From positions 134,012 to 198,011 of the forward strand of contig JAVKGX010000003.1 of assembly GCA_031432545.1 (NCBI GenBank): DNA of 64,000 nt. The letters are read 5' to 3'. Under the pieces are notes generated by a model. The model ran no database searches and was not told where the DNA came from. It worked only from the letters and a program-made list of their open reading frames with translations. This DNA is from Armatimonadota bacterium. Its GTDB lineage: Bacteria; Sysuimicrobiota; Sysuimicrobiia; Sysuimicrobiales; Sysuimicrobiaceae. The position numbers were made by a program, and so were the translations under genes. Positions 25,670-34,876 of the stretch are shown in pieces. How positions within the stretch are numbered: the stretch's first letter is position 1; each line of letters begins with the position of its first letter.

Positions 25670-25754
25670 GCCCGGATGGCGGAATTGGCAGACGCGCACG
25701 TTTGAGGGGCGTGTGGGGAAACCCGTGGGAGTTCGAATCTCCCTCCGGGCACCA
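25670..25754 (+). tRNA. tRNA-Leu (anticodon GAG), CCA encoded
   Basis: The 85-base sequence folds as a class II tRNA with a long variable arm. The acceptor stem is GCCCGGA/TCCGGGC with discriminator A and an encoded CCA at 25752-25754. The anticodon stem is CACGT/GCGTG with loop TTGAGGG, giving anticodon GAG, which reads CUC and CUU. The T loop GTTCGAATC is canonical. It closes the gap-pgk-tpiA-secG block, the usual place for tRNA-Leu in related genomes. Confidence 0.96.
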
Positions 25755-25758
25755 ACCT

Positions 25759-25806
25759 TGCGGGGCCGACCCGGCCGACACCCCGCAGGCGGACATCCTG
25801 GTCCGC
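25759..25806 (+). terminator. Two GC-rich stem-loops between tRNA-Leu and the convergent transporter operon
   Basis: TGCGGGG (25759-25765) pairs with CCCCGCA (25781-25787), and GCGGAC (25789-25794) pairs with GTCCGC (25801-25806). They begin five bases after the tRNA CCA and end 14 bases before the stop of the opposing permease gene. Neither has a T-run, so they may be factor-assisted or RNA-end structures shared by both strands. Confidence 0.4.
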
Positions 25807-25819
25807 TTCCGATCTCCGG

Positions 25820-26695
25820 CTAGTCCGACGGGTATGGCAGGCCTAGGGCTTCGGGCTTCGCCAAGCCCCACCGCGTGCGAAACCACGGTGTGGAGATGAT
25901 CGTCAGGATCAAAATCGTCGTCACGAAGGGGACCGCGCGCCAGACGTAGCGGGAGAAGACGCCGGGCAGGACGAGTTCGGGACTCAGCGACAGCTGCCAC
26001 ATCGTGCCGAACAGAACTGACCCCACGAGCAGGATCCACGGGTTCCACATCGCAAAGAACACCAGGGCGAGGCTCACGAACCCCCATCCGCCGAGGAAGT
26101 TGTAGTTCCACACCGGGTTGTACGACAGCGTGTAGGCGGCTCCCGCCAGTCCACCCAGGGCGCCCCCGACGAGCGTGCACCCGTAGCGGGTGAGCGCGAC
26201 GTTGATCCCCGAAGCGGCCGCGGCGGCGGGGTTTTCCCCCACGGATCGGATGGCGAGCCCAAGACCCGTTCGGAACAGTACGAACCAGGCGACGCAGACC
26301 AGCGCCACCGCCAGGTACGGGAACGGCGAAAGCCCCCCGATCGTGGAGATGCGCTCCATGCCCAACGGTCCGGTGTAGGGGTTGCCGATGTACGTGGTGA
26401 GGCCGAAGCTCAAAATCCAAAGGCCCATCCCGCTCACGACCTGGTCGCCGCGCAACGTTACGGAGACGAAGGCATGCACCAGCCCCAGCAGCGCTCCGAC
26501 CGCGACCCCGGCGGCCAGTCCGAGCCCGTGGTCGCCCGCAGTCTGGGCGACGATGAACCCCAGCGTGCCGCCGAACAGCATCACGCCCTCCAGGCCGACG
26601 TTCAGCACACCGGATCGCTGGTTGGTCGTCTCGCCCAGGGCCGCCAGCAGGAAGATCGCCGACGCTTCCAGGCTGCGCAGAAGCAGTTCCGACAT
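25820..26695 (-). CDS. BMP-family ABC transporter permease 2 (cassette 1)
   Basis: A 291-residue inner-membrane permease of the BPD_transp_2 family (NupQ/YufQ type) with about nine helices. The family signature is visible in N-Q-R-S-G-V-L-N-V-G-L-E-G-V-M-L and in the cytoplasmic coupling loop G-L-A-I-R-S-V-G-E-N-P-A-A-A-A-A-S-G. ATG 26695 follows GAGGAG; it lies 10 bases after the first permease gene. With the other three genes it forms a complete uptake system. Homologues import nucleosides or related bases, but specificity is set by the binding protein. Confidence 0.87.
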   Translation of the reverse strand: MSELLLRSLEASAIFLLAALGETTNQRSGVLNVGLEGVMLFGGTLGFIVAQTAGDHGLGLAAGVAVGALLGLVHAFVSVTLRGDQVVSGMGLWILSFGLTTYIGNPYTGPLGMERISTIGGLSPFPYLAVALVCVAWFVLFRTGLGLAIRSVGENPAAAAASGINVALTRYGCTLVGGALGGLAGAAYTLSYNPVWNYNFLGGWGFVSLALVFFAMWNPWILLVGSVLFGTMWQLSLSPELVLPGVFSRYVWRAVPFVTTILILTIISTPWFRTRWGLAKPEALGLPYPSD

Positions 26696-26705
26696 GCCTC
26701 GCTCC

Positions 26706-27815
26706 TCACGCGTGCTCGGCGGTCGACTCCGCAAGCGCCGGGGCGGCCTGCGCCCGCGGGCGCAGCCGGAGCCGGTCGAGGAAGTGAGACGCCACGAACG
26801 TCACCATGAGCAGCCCCAGCATCGCGTAGTCGACGCCGAACGGCAGGTGCAGCGCGCCCTGGGCGAAGCGGCCGCCCAGCGACAGCCCGGCGAACAGCAC
26901 CGCGACCGGGACCGCGCCCAGCGCGCTGCCGCGGGCGATCAACGCGCAGATGATGCCGTAGAAAGCCAGGTCGCCGTAGTAACCGTAGTTGGTGGGGATC
27001 TTGTACAGACCGGGCACGGCCGCGAAGTAGTGGTAGCCGGCGAGCCCGGCGAAGGCGCCTCCGGTCGCGAACACCCAGACGGAGACGCGCAGCGGGCTGA
27101 TCCCCCCGTACCGGGCGGCGGGAGGGCTGTGGCCGAAGGCCCGGACCCTGTAACCGGCGGCTGTCCGGGCGAACAGCCAGTCCAGCACGGCCGCGCCGGC
27201 CAGCGCGACCAGCGCGGTGATCGGCACACCGGCCATCAGGGGTGCGCGCAGCGTCTCGGGCAAAGCGAAGCTCTCGCCCTCCGCCGTGGCGCTCATGAAG
27301 GGGCCGCCCTCCTTGATGAAATCGGAAACCAGCCAGAAAAGGATCGAGTTCAGCATCATCGTCACGAGGATCTCGTTCACCTGGAGGCGGGCACGCAGCA
27401 CGCCGGTGAGGGCGGCCAGTGCGGCTCCGGCGGCGGCCGCCGCGACAACCATCAGGACGACGTATCCGGTGCCGGGTGTGAAGGTGGACGCCGGGTCATG
27501 GACTCCCAGCGCGAACGGCACCGCGAAGGCCCCCAAACTGCCGGCGAAGACCTGCCCGGGCAGACCGATGTTCCACAGCCCGCCGCGCAGCGGGATCAAG
27601 AAGGCGAACGTGCACAGGACGAGGTAGATCGCCCGGTGAAGGGTGGCCACGAATCCATGCAAGTTGGCGAACGCATACGAGAAGATCATGCGGTACGCGG
27701 CGAGGACGCCGCCTTCAGCCGGCAAAAACAAAAGAGCCGACAGCGCCAGTGCCAGCAGGATGGCAGCCGCGGGGCCCACCAGAGCCCGCGTGATGCCGCG
27801 TGCTGTCCCTTCCAC
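26706..27815 (-). CDS. BMP-family ABC transporter permease 1 (cassette 1)
   Basis: A 369-residue permease (NupP/YufP type) of the BPD_transp_2 family. Visible signatures are G-L-W-N-I-G-L-P-G-Q-V-F, V-N-E-I-L-V-T-M-M-L-N, and the coupling loop G-Y-R-V-R-A-F-G-H-S-P-P-A-A-R-Y-G. The GTG start at 27815 shares one base with the stop of the ATPase gene and has GGAGG about eight bases upstream. The upstream open frame lies inside the ATPase gene and is a shadow. Pairs with the permease at 25820-26695. Confidence 0.88.
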   Translation of the reverse strand: MEGTARGITRALVGPAAAILLALALSALLFLPAEGGVLAAYRMIFSYAFANLHGFVATLHRAIYLVLCTFAFLIPLRGGLWNIGLPGQVFAGSLGAFAVPFALGVHDPASTFTPGTGYVVLMVVAAAAAGAALAALTGVLRARLQVNEILVTMMLNSILFWLVSDFIKEGGPFMSATAEGESFALPETLRAPLMAGVPITALVALAGAAVLDWLFARTAAGYRVRAFGHSPPAARYGGISPLRVSVWVFATGGAFAGLAGYHYFAAVPGLYKIPTNYGYYGDLAFYGIICALIARGSALGAVPVAVLFAGLSLGGRFAQGALHLPFGVDYAMLGLLMVTFVASHFLDRLRLRPRAQAAPALAESTAEHA

Positions 27816-29365
27816 TAGACCGCCTCCGCCGGCTGCAGGCCGGCCATCATCGCACCGACGGTCTGCGGCGTCACCTGGTCCCGCGGGAGTACGGCGACGA
27901 AGCGCCCCTCGTACATGGGCGCAACACGGTCGGCCACGGAGAGGATCTCGTCGAGGTCTTCGGAGATCAGCAGAACCGCGGCGCCCCGCGCTCGGGCTTC
28001 GAGGAGCTTGGCGCGCACGAATGCGGCGGCCTCCACATCCAGACCCTGCGTGGGCAGGTGCGCTACGATGCACCGCGGCTCGCGCGACAGCACGCGGCCG
28101 AGGATCAGTTTCTGGAGGTTCCCGCCGGACAGGTGCTGCGCGCGGACTTTCGTGTGCGGCGCACGGATGTCGAACGTCGACATGATCCGCGCCGTCAGTT
28201 GTTCCAGCACCGTCGGGTCGAGCAGGCCGCGGCGGCAGACCCTGCCGTCAAAGTGATAGTTGAGCGCGGTGTTCTCCACCAGCGAGAAGGCTCCGACGGA
28301 GCCCACGGTCGACCGCTCGGCCGGGACGTAACCCATGCCGATCCGCCAGCGGTCCAAGGGCCCAAGACCCGTGATGTCGCGACCGGCGAAGACCACCTTC
28401 CCCGAGGCAACGGGCCGCAGTCCGGCGAGGACCTGGGCCAGTTCATCCTGTCCGTTGCCGGTCACACCGGCGACGCCGAGGATCTCGCCCTCGCGCAGGT
28501 CGAAGGACATCCCGCGGATCGCGAGCGTCCCTCGGTCGCCGTACGCGGAGAGATCCTCCACTGACAGGAGCACGCGGTCCCCGGGGGCCTGCGGATGCGC
28601 ATCCCGCGCCGGCACGTCATGTCCGATCATGTGGACGACCAGGTCGTGTTCGGTCGCATCCGCGGTGCGCAGGCGTGCGACCACCCTGCCCGCCCGCAGG
28701 ACGGTGATGGAGTCGGCGGCGCGCATGACGATCGGCAGCTTGTGGGTCACGAGCAGGACCGTCACACCGTGCTCACGCACCAAGACATCGAGTGCGGCAA
28801 GCAACGTCTCCACCTCGGGGGGCGTGAGCGTAGCCGTCGGTTCATCGAGGATCAGAATCGCTGCCTGGCGGTACAGCGCCTTGAGGATCTCCACCCACTG
28901 CTTTTCTCCCTCGGAGAGCTGCCAGATCTTGGCGTCCAGATCGACGCGGAGTCGGTAGCGCGCGCACAGCGCTTCCACCTCCCGCCGCACGGATCGCAGG
29001 TCCAGCAGCCCCCGCGCGCGGGGATGCCCGAGCACGATGTTCTCCAGCACGTTGTGGGCGGTGACGAGGCGGCGGGTCTGGTGCACCATGCCGATCCCGG
29101 CGTCCAGCGCATCGTGGGCCGACCGGAAGTGCACCCTCCTGCCTCGCAGGTAGATCTCGCCTCCGTCCGGCTCCACCAGACCGAACAGGACGTTCATCAA
29201 CGTCGTCTTGCCCGCTCCGTTCTGTCCGAGGACGGCGTGCACCTCACCGGCACGGACCTCCAGATCGACGCGGTCGAGGGCGAGCACGCCGGGAAAGCGC
29301 TTCACAATCCCTCGCGCCGCGAGGATCACGTCGGGCGGGGAACCGTCAGGCGTCGGCTGCGGCAT
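27815..29365 (-). CDS. BMP-family ABC transporter double ATPase (cassette 1)
   Basis: A 516-residue protein with two fused nucleotide-binding domains, as in nucleoside (NupO/YufO) and sugar importers. Domain 1 is canonical: Walker A G-Q-N-G-A-G-K-T at 47-54, signature L-S-E-G-E-K-Q, Walker B L-I-L-D-E-P-T-A. Domain 2 has the degenerate site usual for this family (G-V-T-G-N-G-Q-D-E in place of Walker A, and a Walker B lacking D-E), with L-S-G-G-N-L-Q-K intact. ATG 29365 is preferred to TTG 29392; no strong ribosome-binding site is seen. The binding-protein gene lies 100 bases upstream. Confidence 0.92.
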   Translation of the reverse strand: MPQPTPDGSPPDVILAARGIVKRFPGVLALDRVDLEVRAGEVHAVLGQNGAGKTTLMNVLFGLVEPDGGEIYLRGRRVHFRSAHDALDAGIGMVHQTRRLVTAHNVLENIVLGHPRARGLLDLRSVRREVEALCARYRLRVDLDAKIWQLSEGEKQWVEILKALYRQAAILILDEPTATLTPPEVETLLAALDVLVREHGVTVLLVTHKLPIVMRAADSITVLRAGRVVARLRTADATEHDLVVHMIGHDVPARDAHPQAPGDRVLLSVEDLSAYGDRGTLAIRGMSFDLREGEILGVAGVTGNGQDELAQVLAGLRPVASGKVVFAGRDITGLGPLDRWRIGMGYVPAERSTVGSVGAFSLVENTALNYHFDGRVCRRGLLDPTVLEQLTARIMSTFDIRAPHTKVRAQHLSGGNLQKLILGRVLSREPRCIVAHLPTQGLDVEAAAFVRAKLLEARARGAAVLLISEDLDEILSVADRVAPMYEGRFVAVLPRDQVTPQTVGAMMAGLQPAEAV

Positions 29366-29465
29366 TGCGGACGCGGTGCCCTGCGGGCGCAAACGTGCGG
29401 CGAGGACAGCCCTGCGTGTCCGGGGCTGTCCCCGCCCGCCGCGCTGCCGTCCTCGCGGGACGGGC

Positions 29466-30710
29466 TCACCTCAAGATGGTAATGCCGTTCAGATCGAAGT
29501 TGAACTGCGACAGCAGCCACTCGTCGGTCGGCATCACACCGGCTCTCTTCACGACAGTGCCCTTGGGAGGGATCGGGGTGCCGCGCAGGGCCAGTCCCGT
29601 GCCGTTGCTCACGAGCGCGTGTGCCTGGAACGGGTCCCACTCACCGCGCATCATCTGCTGGCGCCGCTGCGTCACGAGCCGGAGGATCGAGGCCGGGATC
29701 ATCGGACGGGCTCTGGGGCTGATCGCGTCGACGCCGACCCGCCGGTTGTTCATGATGTCCACGGCGGAGACGACCGTCCCGTCCGCTAGCGTCATCGTGT
29801 CCCGCATGCCCAGATACAACAGGTTGCGCGGGTTGCGGTTGCCCGCCAGGTAGTCCCGGACCATTCGGTCGTAGATCACTTCCCAACGCGTGTCGAACGA
29901 GACCGCGACCGTGTTGGTGTCGGACCACCCGTAGAAACCCACGATGTCCATGTCCTTGCCGACGAACCAGATCCGCCGCTCCTGGGCGACGTCCAGCGGC
30001 GATCCGGAGTCGGTCTGCTGGGTGAGCACGTCCACGCGCTGCTGGCTGACCAGCGCCCGCGCCACGTCGCGCTCCTCGGTCGGCTTGTACCAGTCGCCGA
30101 CGTACTTCACGTAGACGTTGATGCGTTTGTTCAGGGTGCGGGCGGCGTCCTGCACGCCCAGGAAGAAACCGGCAGTGCGGCGGATGACCTGGATGTTCGG
30201 GAAGGCCGATACGATACCGATGTTGCCGGTACGGGTGAGCGCGCCCGCGATCAGGCCCTCGAGGTACAGCGCCTGATACTGGCGGGGGAAGTAGCGGATG
30301 AAGTTGCGCTTGCGGCTGACGTCGCTGGCCACCACCGAGCCGAAGTAGACGTTGGGGTACCGGTCCGCGATCTCTCCCAGCGGCAGCCCCATGAACTCAG
30401 CGTTGCCCACCACGATGCCAGCACCCTGGCGGATGAGTGCCTCCGCGAAGGGCACCGTCGAGTCGGGAGCCACCTCCTCACGGTACACGTACCGCACGTT
30501 GGGGTACTTCTGTGCGATCCTCTGCCCGGCGCGGTGGTGGGCGCCGGACCACGTGGTGCCGCGGATCACGCTGAAGTGCAAGATCGCCAGCGTCGTCTGC
30601 TGCTGCGGGGCGGCGAGCGTGGAGGTGAACTGCGCGGATCCGACCAGGAGGCCGAGCACCACCAGGAGTGCAGCTCCCCGGAACCACGACGATCGGAGCG
30701 GACACGGCAT
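29466..30710 (-). CDS. BMP-family ABC transporter substrate-binding protein (cassette 1)
   Basis: A 414-residue extracytoplasmic binding protein of the BMP/Med family (PF02608). A signal peptide spans residues 1 to about 34 (R-S-S-W-F-R-G-A-A-L-L-V-V-L-G-L-L-V-G) with an A-A cleavage region and no lipobox cysteine, so it seems to be released rather than lipid-anchored. Family features include I-V-V-G-N-A-E-F, Y-P-N-V-Y-F-G-S-V-V, and Y-Q-A-L-Y-L-E-G-L-I-A-G-A. It is about 60 residues longer than typical homologues at the C-terminal end. ATG 30710 follows GAGGGGGG. It is transcribed divergently from allF. Ligand likely a nucleoside or nucleobase by family; not proven. Confidence 0.87.
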   Translation of the reverse strand: MPCPLRSSWFRGAALLVVLGLLVGSAQFTSTLAAPQQQTTLAILHFSVIRGTTWSGAHHRAGQRIAQKYPNVRYVYREEVAPDSTVPFAEALIRQGAGIVVGNAEFMGLPLGEIADRYPNVYFGSVVASDVSRKRNFIRYFPRQYQALYLEGLIAGALTRTGNIGIVSAFPNIQVIRRTAGFFLGVQDAARTLNKRINVYVKYVGDWYKPTEERDVARALVSQQRVDVLTQQTDSGSPLDVAQERRIWFVGKDMDIVGFYGWSDTNTVAVSFDTRWEVIYDRMVRDYLAGNRNPRNLLYLGMRDTMTLADGTVVSAVDIMNNRRVGVDAISPRARPMIPASILRLVTQRRQQMMRGEWDPFQAHALVSNGTGLALRGTPIPPKGTVVKRAGVMPTDEWLLSQFNFDLNGITILR

Positions 30711-30865
30711 GCGATCTTCCCCCCTCTGCGGCGGAATGTGATGCCTTGGGTTTCGCGCGGGGGGTGCGCGATTCCTCCGTCACGTGTCTTCCCGACGCTG
30801 GAAACCGCACGCCGCGGTCGGGGACGGCAGGGAGGGCCCATCCGGGCAGGGAAACAGTAGGCGAC

Positions 30866-32626
30866 ATGGTGGTCCGTGCAGTCCTGCGAAAGGGCAGCTA
30901 CCACGACTCGGTGTCTTTGATGCAGGCCCAGCGCGCCCTCCGCGACCTGCCCGGCGTCGAGGAGGCGGGGATCGTGATGGGGACGCCCGCCAACCTGGAG
31001 ATGCTGCGGGCCGCTAGCCTGGACGCGCCGGAGCTGGCTCGGGCGGGACCCGACGACTTGGTCGTGGTGGTGCGCGCGCACACCGAGGCGGCGGCCCTCG
31101 ACGCGTTAGGCCGGATCGACGCGCTGCTGACCCGCCGCCCCTCGGCGGGCGGTGAGGAGTACCTGCCCAAGAGCATCCGGACGGCGCGGGCGACCCTCGA
31201 GGGCGCCAACCTGGCGCTCGTGTCGGTGCCCGGCCGGTTCGCCGCCCCGGTCGCGGAGGAGGCGCTGCGCGAGGGGCTGCACGTCATGGTGTTCAGTGAC
31301 AACGTGCCGGTCGACGACGAGGTGCGGCTGAAGGCGCTGGCTGCCCAGCGCGGGTTGTTGGTGATGGGGCCGGACTGTGGGACGGCGCTCATAGGGGGCG
31401 TCGGCCTGGGGTTCGCCAACGCCGTTCGGCGCGGACCGGTGGGGATCGTCGCCGCTTCGGGAACGGGGCTGCAGGAGGTCAGCTCGTTGCTGCACCGGTG
31501 GGGCAGCGGTGTCTCGCATGCCCTCGGCACCGGCGGACGAGACCTGTCTGATCGCGTCGGCGGCGCCGCGTTCGAGGCGGGGTTGGCGGCGCTCGCTGCG
31601 GACGAGCGGACGCGCGTCATCGTCCTGCTGTCGAAGCCGCCGTCCGCCGAGGTGGCCGGGCGTGTGCTGGCAATGGCCGCCGGATGCGGGAAACCGGTCG
31701 TCGTCAACTTCCTCGGCGCCGCCGGACGTCCTCCGGTCGGAGACGTACACTTTGCGACCACGCTGCACGACGCCGCGGCGATGGCCGCCGCGCTTGGCGG
31801 GGTTCGTGTGCCGGAGCCGGAGGAGTCGGCGCTGCCGGCGCTGGAGGCGTTCCGCTCGGCGCCGGGTGCGCGGTGGATCCGCGGTCTGTACAGCGGCGGG
31901 ACCCTTTGTGCCGAAGCGCAGGTGGTGGTGCGCGACCACGTAGGTCCGGTGTGGTCCAATGCGCCCTTGGAGCTCCAGTGGCGTCTGGACGACCCGCTGC
32001 GCAGCCGGGAGCACACGGTCGTCGACTTGGGCGCAGACGAGTTCACCGTAGGGCGGCTGCACCCCATGCTCGACCCGGAGGTGCGCAACAGACGGATCGT
32101 CGAGGAGGCGGCCGACCCCGAGGTGGCAGTCGTGCTGCTGGACGTCGTGCTCGGATACGGCGCGCACCCCGACCCCGCGGGCGAAGTCGCCTCGGCGGTG
32201 GAGGAGGCCCAGCGGAAGGCGGACCGGCGGGTGGTGTTCGTGGCGTCGGTGTGCGGGACGGACGCCGACCCGCAGGGACACACAGCGCAGATCACGGTCC
32301 TGCGCGAGGCCGGCGTGCACGTCGAGGAGACCAACGCGCGGGCGGCGCGGTTCGCCGGCCGCGTTGCGGAGGCTGTGGGGGCGCGCACCGGCGATGCCCC
32401 GCCGCTTGCAGCGCTGCATGCCACCCAGGGTTCCGCGACGGTGCCGCGCGTGTCCGATGCGATCCAGCGGTTGTTGCGCGACGGGCCGCGCGTGGTGAAT
32501 GTCGGCTTGGCGCTGTTCGAGCAGAGCCTGCGGGCCCAAGGGACGCCCGTCGTCTCGGTAGACTGGCGCCCGCCCGCCGGGGGCGACGCGGAGATGATGA
32601 ACCTGCTGGCGAAACTGGGAGGGTGA
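30866..32626 (+). CDS. allF: FdrA/AllF, oxamate carbamoyltransferase component
   Basis: A 586-residue protein of the FdrA family, related to succinyl-CoA-synthetase-like CoA-binding/ligase folds. It begins V-V-R-A-V-L-R-K-G-S-Y-H-D-S-V-S and has G-P-D-C-G-T-A and G-I-V-A-A-S-G-T-G-L-Q-E typical of the family. E. coli FdrA (AllF), with YlbE (AllG) and YlbF (AllH), forms the oxamate carbamoyltransferase that splits oxalurate to oxamate and carbamoyl phosphate in anaerobic allantoin use. ATG 30866 is chosen; the frame extends upstream without homology. allG follows 10 bases downstream. It is flanked by two BMP-type transporter cassettes on the opposite strand. Confidence 0.88.
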   Translation: MVVRAVLRKGSYHDSVSLMQAQRALRDLPGVEEAGIVMGTPANLEMLRAASLDAPELARAGPDDLVVVVRAHTEAAALDALGRIDALLTRRPSAGGEEYLPKSIRTARATLEGANLALVSVPGRFAAPVAEEALREGLHVMVFSDNVPVDDEVRLKALAAQRGLLVMGPDCGTALIGGVGLGFANAVRRGPVGIVAASGTGLQEVSSLLHRWGSGVSHALGTGGRDLSDRVGGAAFEAGLAALAADERTRVIVLLSKPPSAEVAGRVLAMAAGCGKPVVVNFLGAAGRPPVGDVHFATTLHDAAAMAAALGGVRVPEPEESALPALEAFRSAPGARWIRGLYSGGTLCAEAQVVVRDHVGPVWSNAPLELQWRLDDPLRSREHTVVDLGADEFTVGRLHPMLDPEVRNRRIVEEAADPEVAVVLLDVVLGYGAHPDPAGEVASAVEEAQRKADRRVVFVASVCGTDADPQGHTAQITVLREAGVHVEETNARAARFAGRVAEAVGARTGDAPPLAALHATQGSATVPRVSDAIQRLLRDGPRVVNVGLALFEQSLRAQGTPVVSVDWRPPAGGDAEMMNLLAKLGG

Positions 32627-32636
32627 CAGGGATCCC

Positions 32637-33878
32637 ATGGACATCGACGCGGCCAACGAAACCGCCGTGCGCAGGGTGCTGGACGCGCACCCCGTCCTCG
32701 TCGGAGTGGGGCGTGCCCTGGACGTCGTTCCGGGCATGCGCCCCAATCTGTTGCTCCACGCCGGGCCCCCAATTCCGTGGGACCGGATGTCGGGCCCGCT
32801 GCGCGGGGCGGTGATCGGTGCGTTGCTGTACGAAGGGCTCGCCCGTGATGCCGAGCACGCCCAATACCTGGCCGCCTCAGGCGAGATCGAGTTCGAACCC
32901 TGCCACCACCACGCCGCCGTCGGTCCGATGGCCGGGGTGACGTCGGCCTCGATGCCCGTGTACATCGTGGAGAACCGCGCGCACGGCAACCGCGCATACT
33001 CCAATCTCAACGAGGGCTACGGCAAGGTCCTGCGCTACGGAGCCTACAGCGCGGACGTGCTCGACCGGCTCCGGTGGATCAACGAGCGGCTCGCGCCTGC
33101 AATCGGCCGCGCCCTGGAGCTTGCGGGCGGGCTGGACATGAAGGCGACGATCGCCCGGCAGTTGACGATGGGCGACGAGGGCCACAACCGCAACATCGCA
33201 GGCTCGGCAATGTTCGCACGGATGCTGGCCCCGCACCTGGCAAGAGCCGACCTGGATGCACAGACACTGCACGACGTGCTGCGCTACCTGGCGGACAACG
33301 ATCTGGCGATCCTCAACCCCGTGATGGCGGCGTGCAAGGCGACGATGGACGCCGCCCACGGCATTGAGGGCAGCACGCTGGTCACCTGCATGGCCCGCAA
33401 CGGCACGGATTTCGGGATCCGCGTCTCGGGTCTGGGAGACAGGTGGTTCACCGCGCCGGCCGACATCCCCAAGGGCCTGTACTTCCCCGGATTCCGGGAG
33501 GAAGACGCCAACCCCGACATCGGCGACTCGACGATCACCGAGACCGCGGGCATCGGCGCGTTCGCGATGGCCGCCGCGCCGGCGATCGTCAAGTTCGTGG
33601 GCGGGTCGCCGCGCGATGCGTTCGCCGCAACGATGGAGATGTACGAGATCACGTTGGCCGAAAACCCGGCGTTTGGGATCCCGCAACTCGACTTTCGGGG
33701 GACGCCGACCGGCATCGACATCCGCAAGGTCGTGCGCACCGGCCTCACACCGCGCATCAACACCGGCATCGCCCACCGCGACGCCGGTGTGGGGCAGGTG
33801 GGCGCCGGGCTCGTTCGGGCGCCGATCGCGTGCTTCGAACAGGCCGTACGGACCATGGCGCACCTCGCGTCGCGTTAG
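32637..33878 (+). CDS. allG: DUF1116 protein YlbE/AllG, oxamate carbamoyltransferase component
   Basis: A 413-residue protein of the DUF1116 (YlbE) family. Typical stretches are C-H-H-H-A-A-V-G-P-M-A-G-V, G-D-E-G-H-N-R-N, and G-S-T-L-V-T-C-M-A-R-N-G-T-D-F-G-I. In E. coli this subunit works with AllF and AllH in oxamate carbamoyltransferase. ATG 32637 follows GGAGGGTGACAGGG. The third component, DUF2877/AllH, is not next to it but is encoded at 57282-58199. No carbamate kinase is adjacent. Confidence 0.9.
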   Translation: MDIDAANETAVRRVLDAHPVLVGVGRALDVVPGMRPNLLLHAGPPIPWDRMSGPLRGAVIGALLYEGLARDAEHAQYLAASGEIEFEPCHHHAAVGPMAGVTSASMPVYIVENRAHGNRAYSNLNEGYGKVLRYGAYSADVLDRLRWINERLAPAIGRALELAGGLDMKATIARQLTMGDEGHNRNIAGSAMFARMLAPHLARADLDAQTLHDVLRYLADNDLAILNPVMAACKATMDAAHGIEGSTLVTCMARNGTDFGIRVSGLGDRWFTAPADIPKGLYFPGFREEDANPDIGDSTITETAGIGAFAMAAAPAIVKFVGGSPRDAFAATMEMYEITLAENPAFGIPQLDFRGTPTGIDIRKVVRTGLTPRINTGIAHRDAGVGQVGAGLVRAPIACFEQAVRTMAHLASR

Positions 33879-33932
33879 GCCACCTGGTGGGAGTCACCGC
33901 CCGCCCACGGACCGGGACGTGGAGGTAGAGCC

Positions 33933-34871
33933 CTAGGCCATCGTTCGGCTCTCCCGGTCGTAGTTCTGGCCCAGCGCCGCGGGAGCGCGGACGCGCTGGA
34001 AGGCGAAGACCATGACGAAGATCGTGGCGACGTAGGGAAGCATGAGGACGAACTGGTAGGCGATCCCCACGCCCGTGACCTGTACGCGGAACGACAGGAC
34101 TTCCACCGCGGCGAAGAACAGCGATCCTGCCAGGATCCAATCCGGCCTCCACCCTCCGAAGAACGTGAGCACGATCGCCAGCCATCCCCGTCCCCGCACC
34201 ATTCCCTCGGTGAACGTCCCCGTGAAGACCATCGGCAGGTACGCTCCGGCCAGCCCCATCAACGCCGCACCGAGGATCGTGGTCGCGTAGCGCATGAGCG
34301 CCACGTTTACGCCCAGGCTGTCGGCTGCCATCGGATTCTCCCCGACCGCGCGCAGGTTTTGCCCCAGGCGGGTGCGGTACAGCCCATACCAGAACAGCAG
34401 CGAGAGCACCACGGCCGCGTACACCAACACGTTCTGCCGGAACAGGATCGGGCCCAGGACGGGGATGTCGCCCAGCCCCGGCAGGTGGATCTCCGGGAGG
34501 GTGGGGATCCGTGGCGGGGTAAGCGTGACGCCGATGGTGAGTTTGTACAGCAATGTCGACAGCGCGACGCCGATGAAGAACAGAGCCAGGCCGACGACGA
34601 ACTGGTTCAATCGCAGGGTGGTCGTGAAGGAGGCCAGCACCAGCCCGAAGAGCGCACCGGTGAGGGCGGCCAAGGCGAGTCCGTACCCGATGCTCCCCCA
34701 CGCGTAGGCCACCAGAAAGCCCACGGATGCACCTACGAGCATGATGCCTTCCTGCGCGACGTTGAAAACCCCCGTGCGCCCACCCAGCATGGTTCCCTGC
34801 GCGGCGAGCACGTAAGGCACCAGCGTCAGCATCACGAGTCGAGCGAAGAGCACGAAGCCGCCGTCCACCAC
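33933..34871 (-). CDS. BMP-family ABC transporter permease 2 (cassette 2)
   Basis: A 312-residue, about nine-helix permease (NupQ type). Visible family features are G-V-F-N-V-A-Q-E-G-I-M-L-V-G-A and the coupling loop G-Q-N-L-R-A-V-G-E-N-P-M-A-A-D. Two GTG codons (34871 and 34868) lie at the start; 34871 is six bases past the stop of the preceding permease, whose last codons contain GGAGG. It is the last gene of cassette 2 and ends 54 bases from the convergent allG. Confidence 0.87.
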   Translation of the reverse strand: MVDGGFVLFARLVMLTLVPYVLAAQGTMLGGRTGVFNVAQEGIMLVGASVGFLVAYAWGSIGYGLALAALTGALFGLVLASFTTTLRLNQFVVGLALFFIGVALSTLLYKLTIGVTLTPPRIPTLPEIHLPGLGDIPVLGPILFRQNVLVYAAVVLSLLFWYGLYRTRLGQNLRAVGENPMAADSLGVNVALMRYATTILGAALMGLAGAYLPMVFTGTFTEGMVRGRGWLAIVLTFFGGWRPDWILAGSLFFAAVEVLSFRVQVTGVGIAYQFVLMLPYVATIFVMVFAFQRVRAPAALGQNYDRESRTMA

Positions 34872-34876
34872 GTTCC

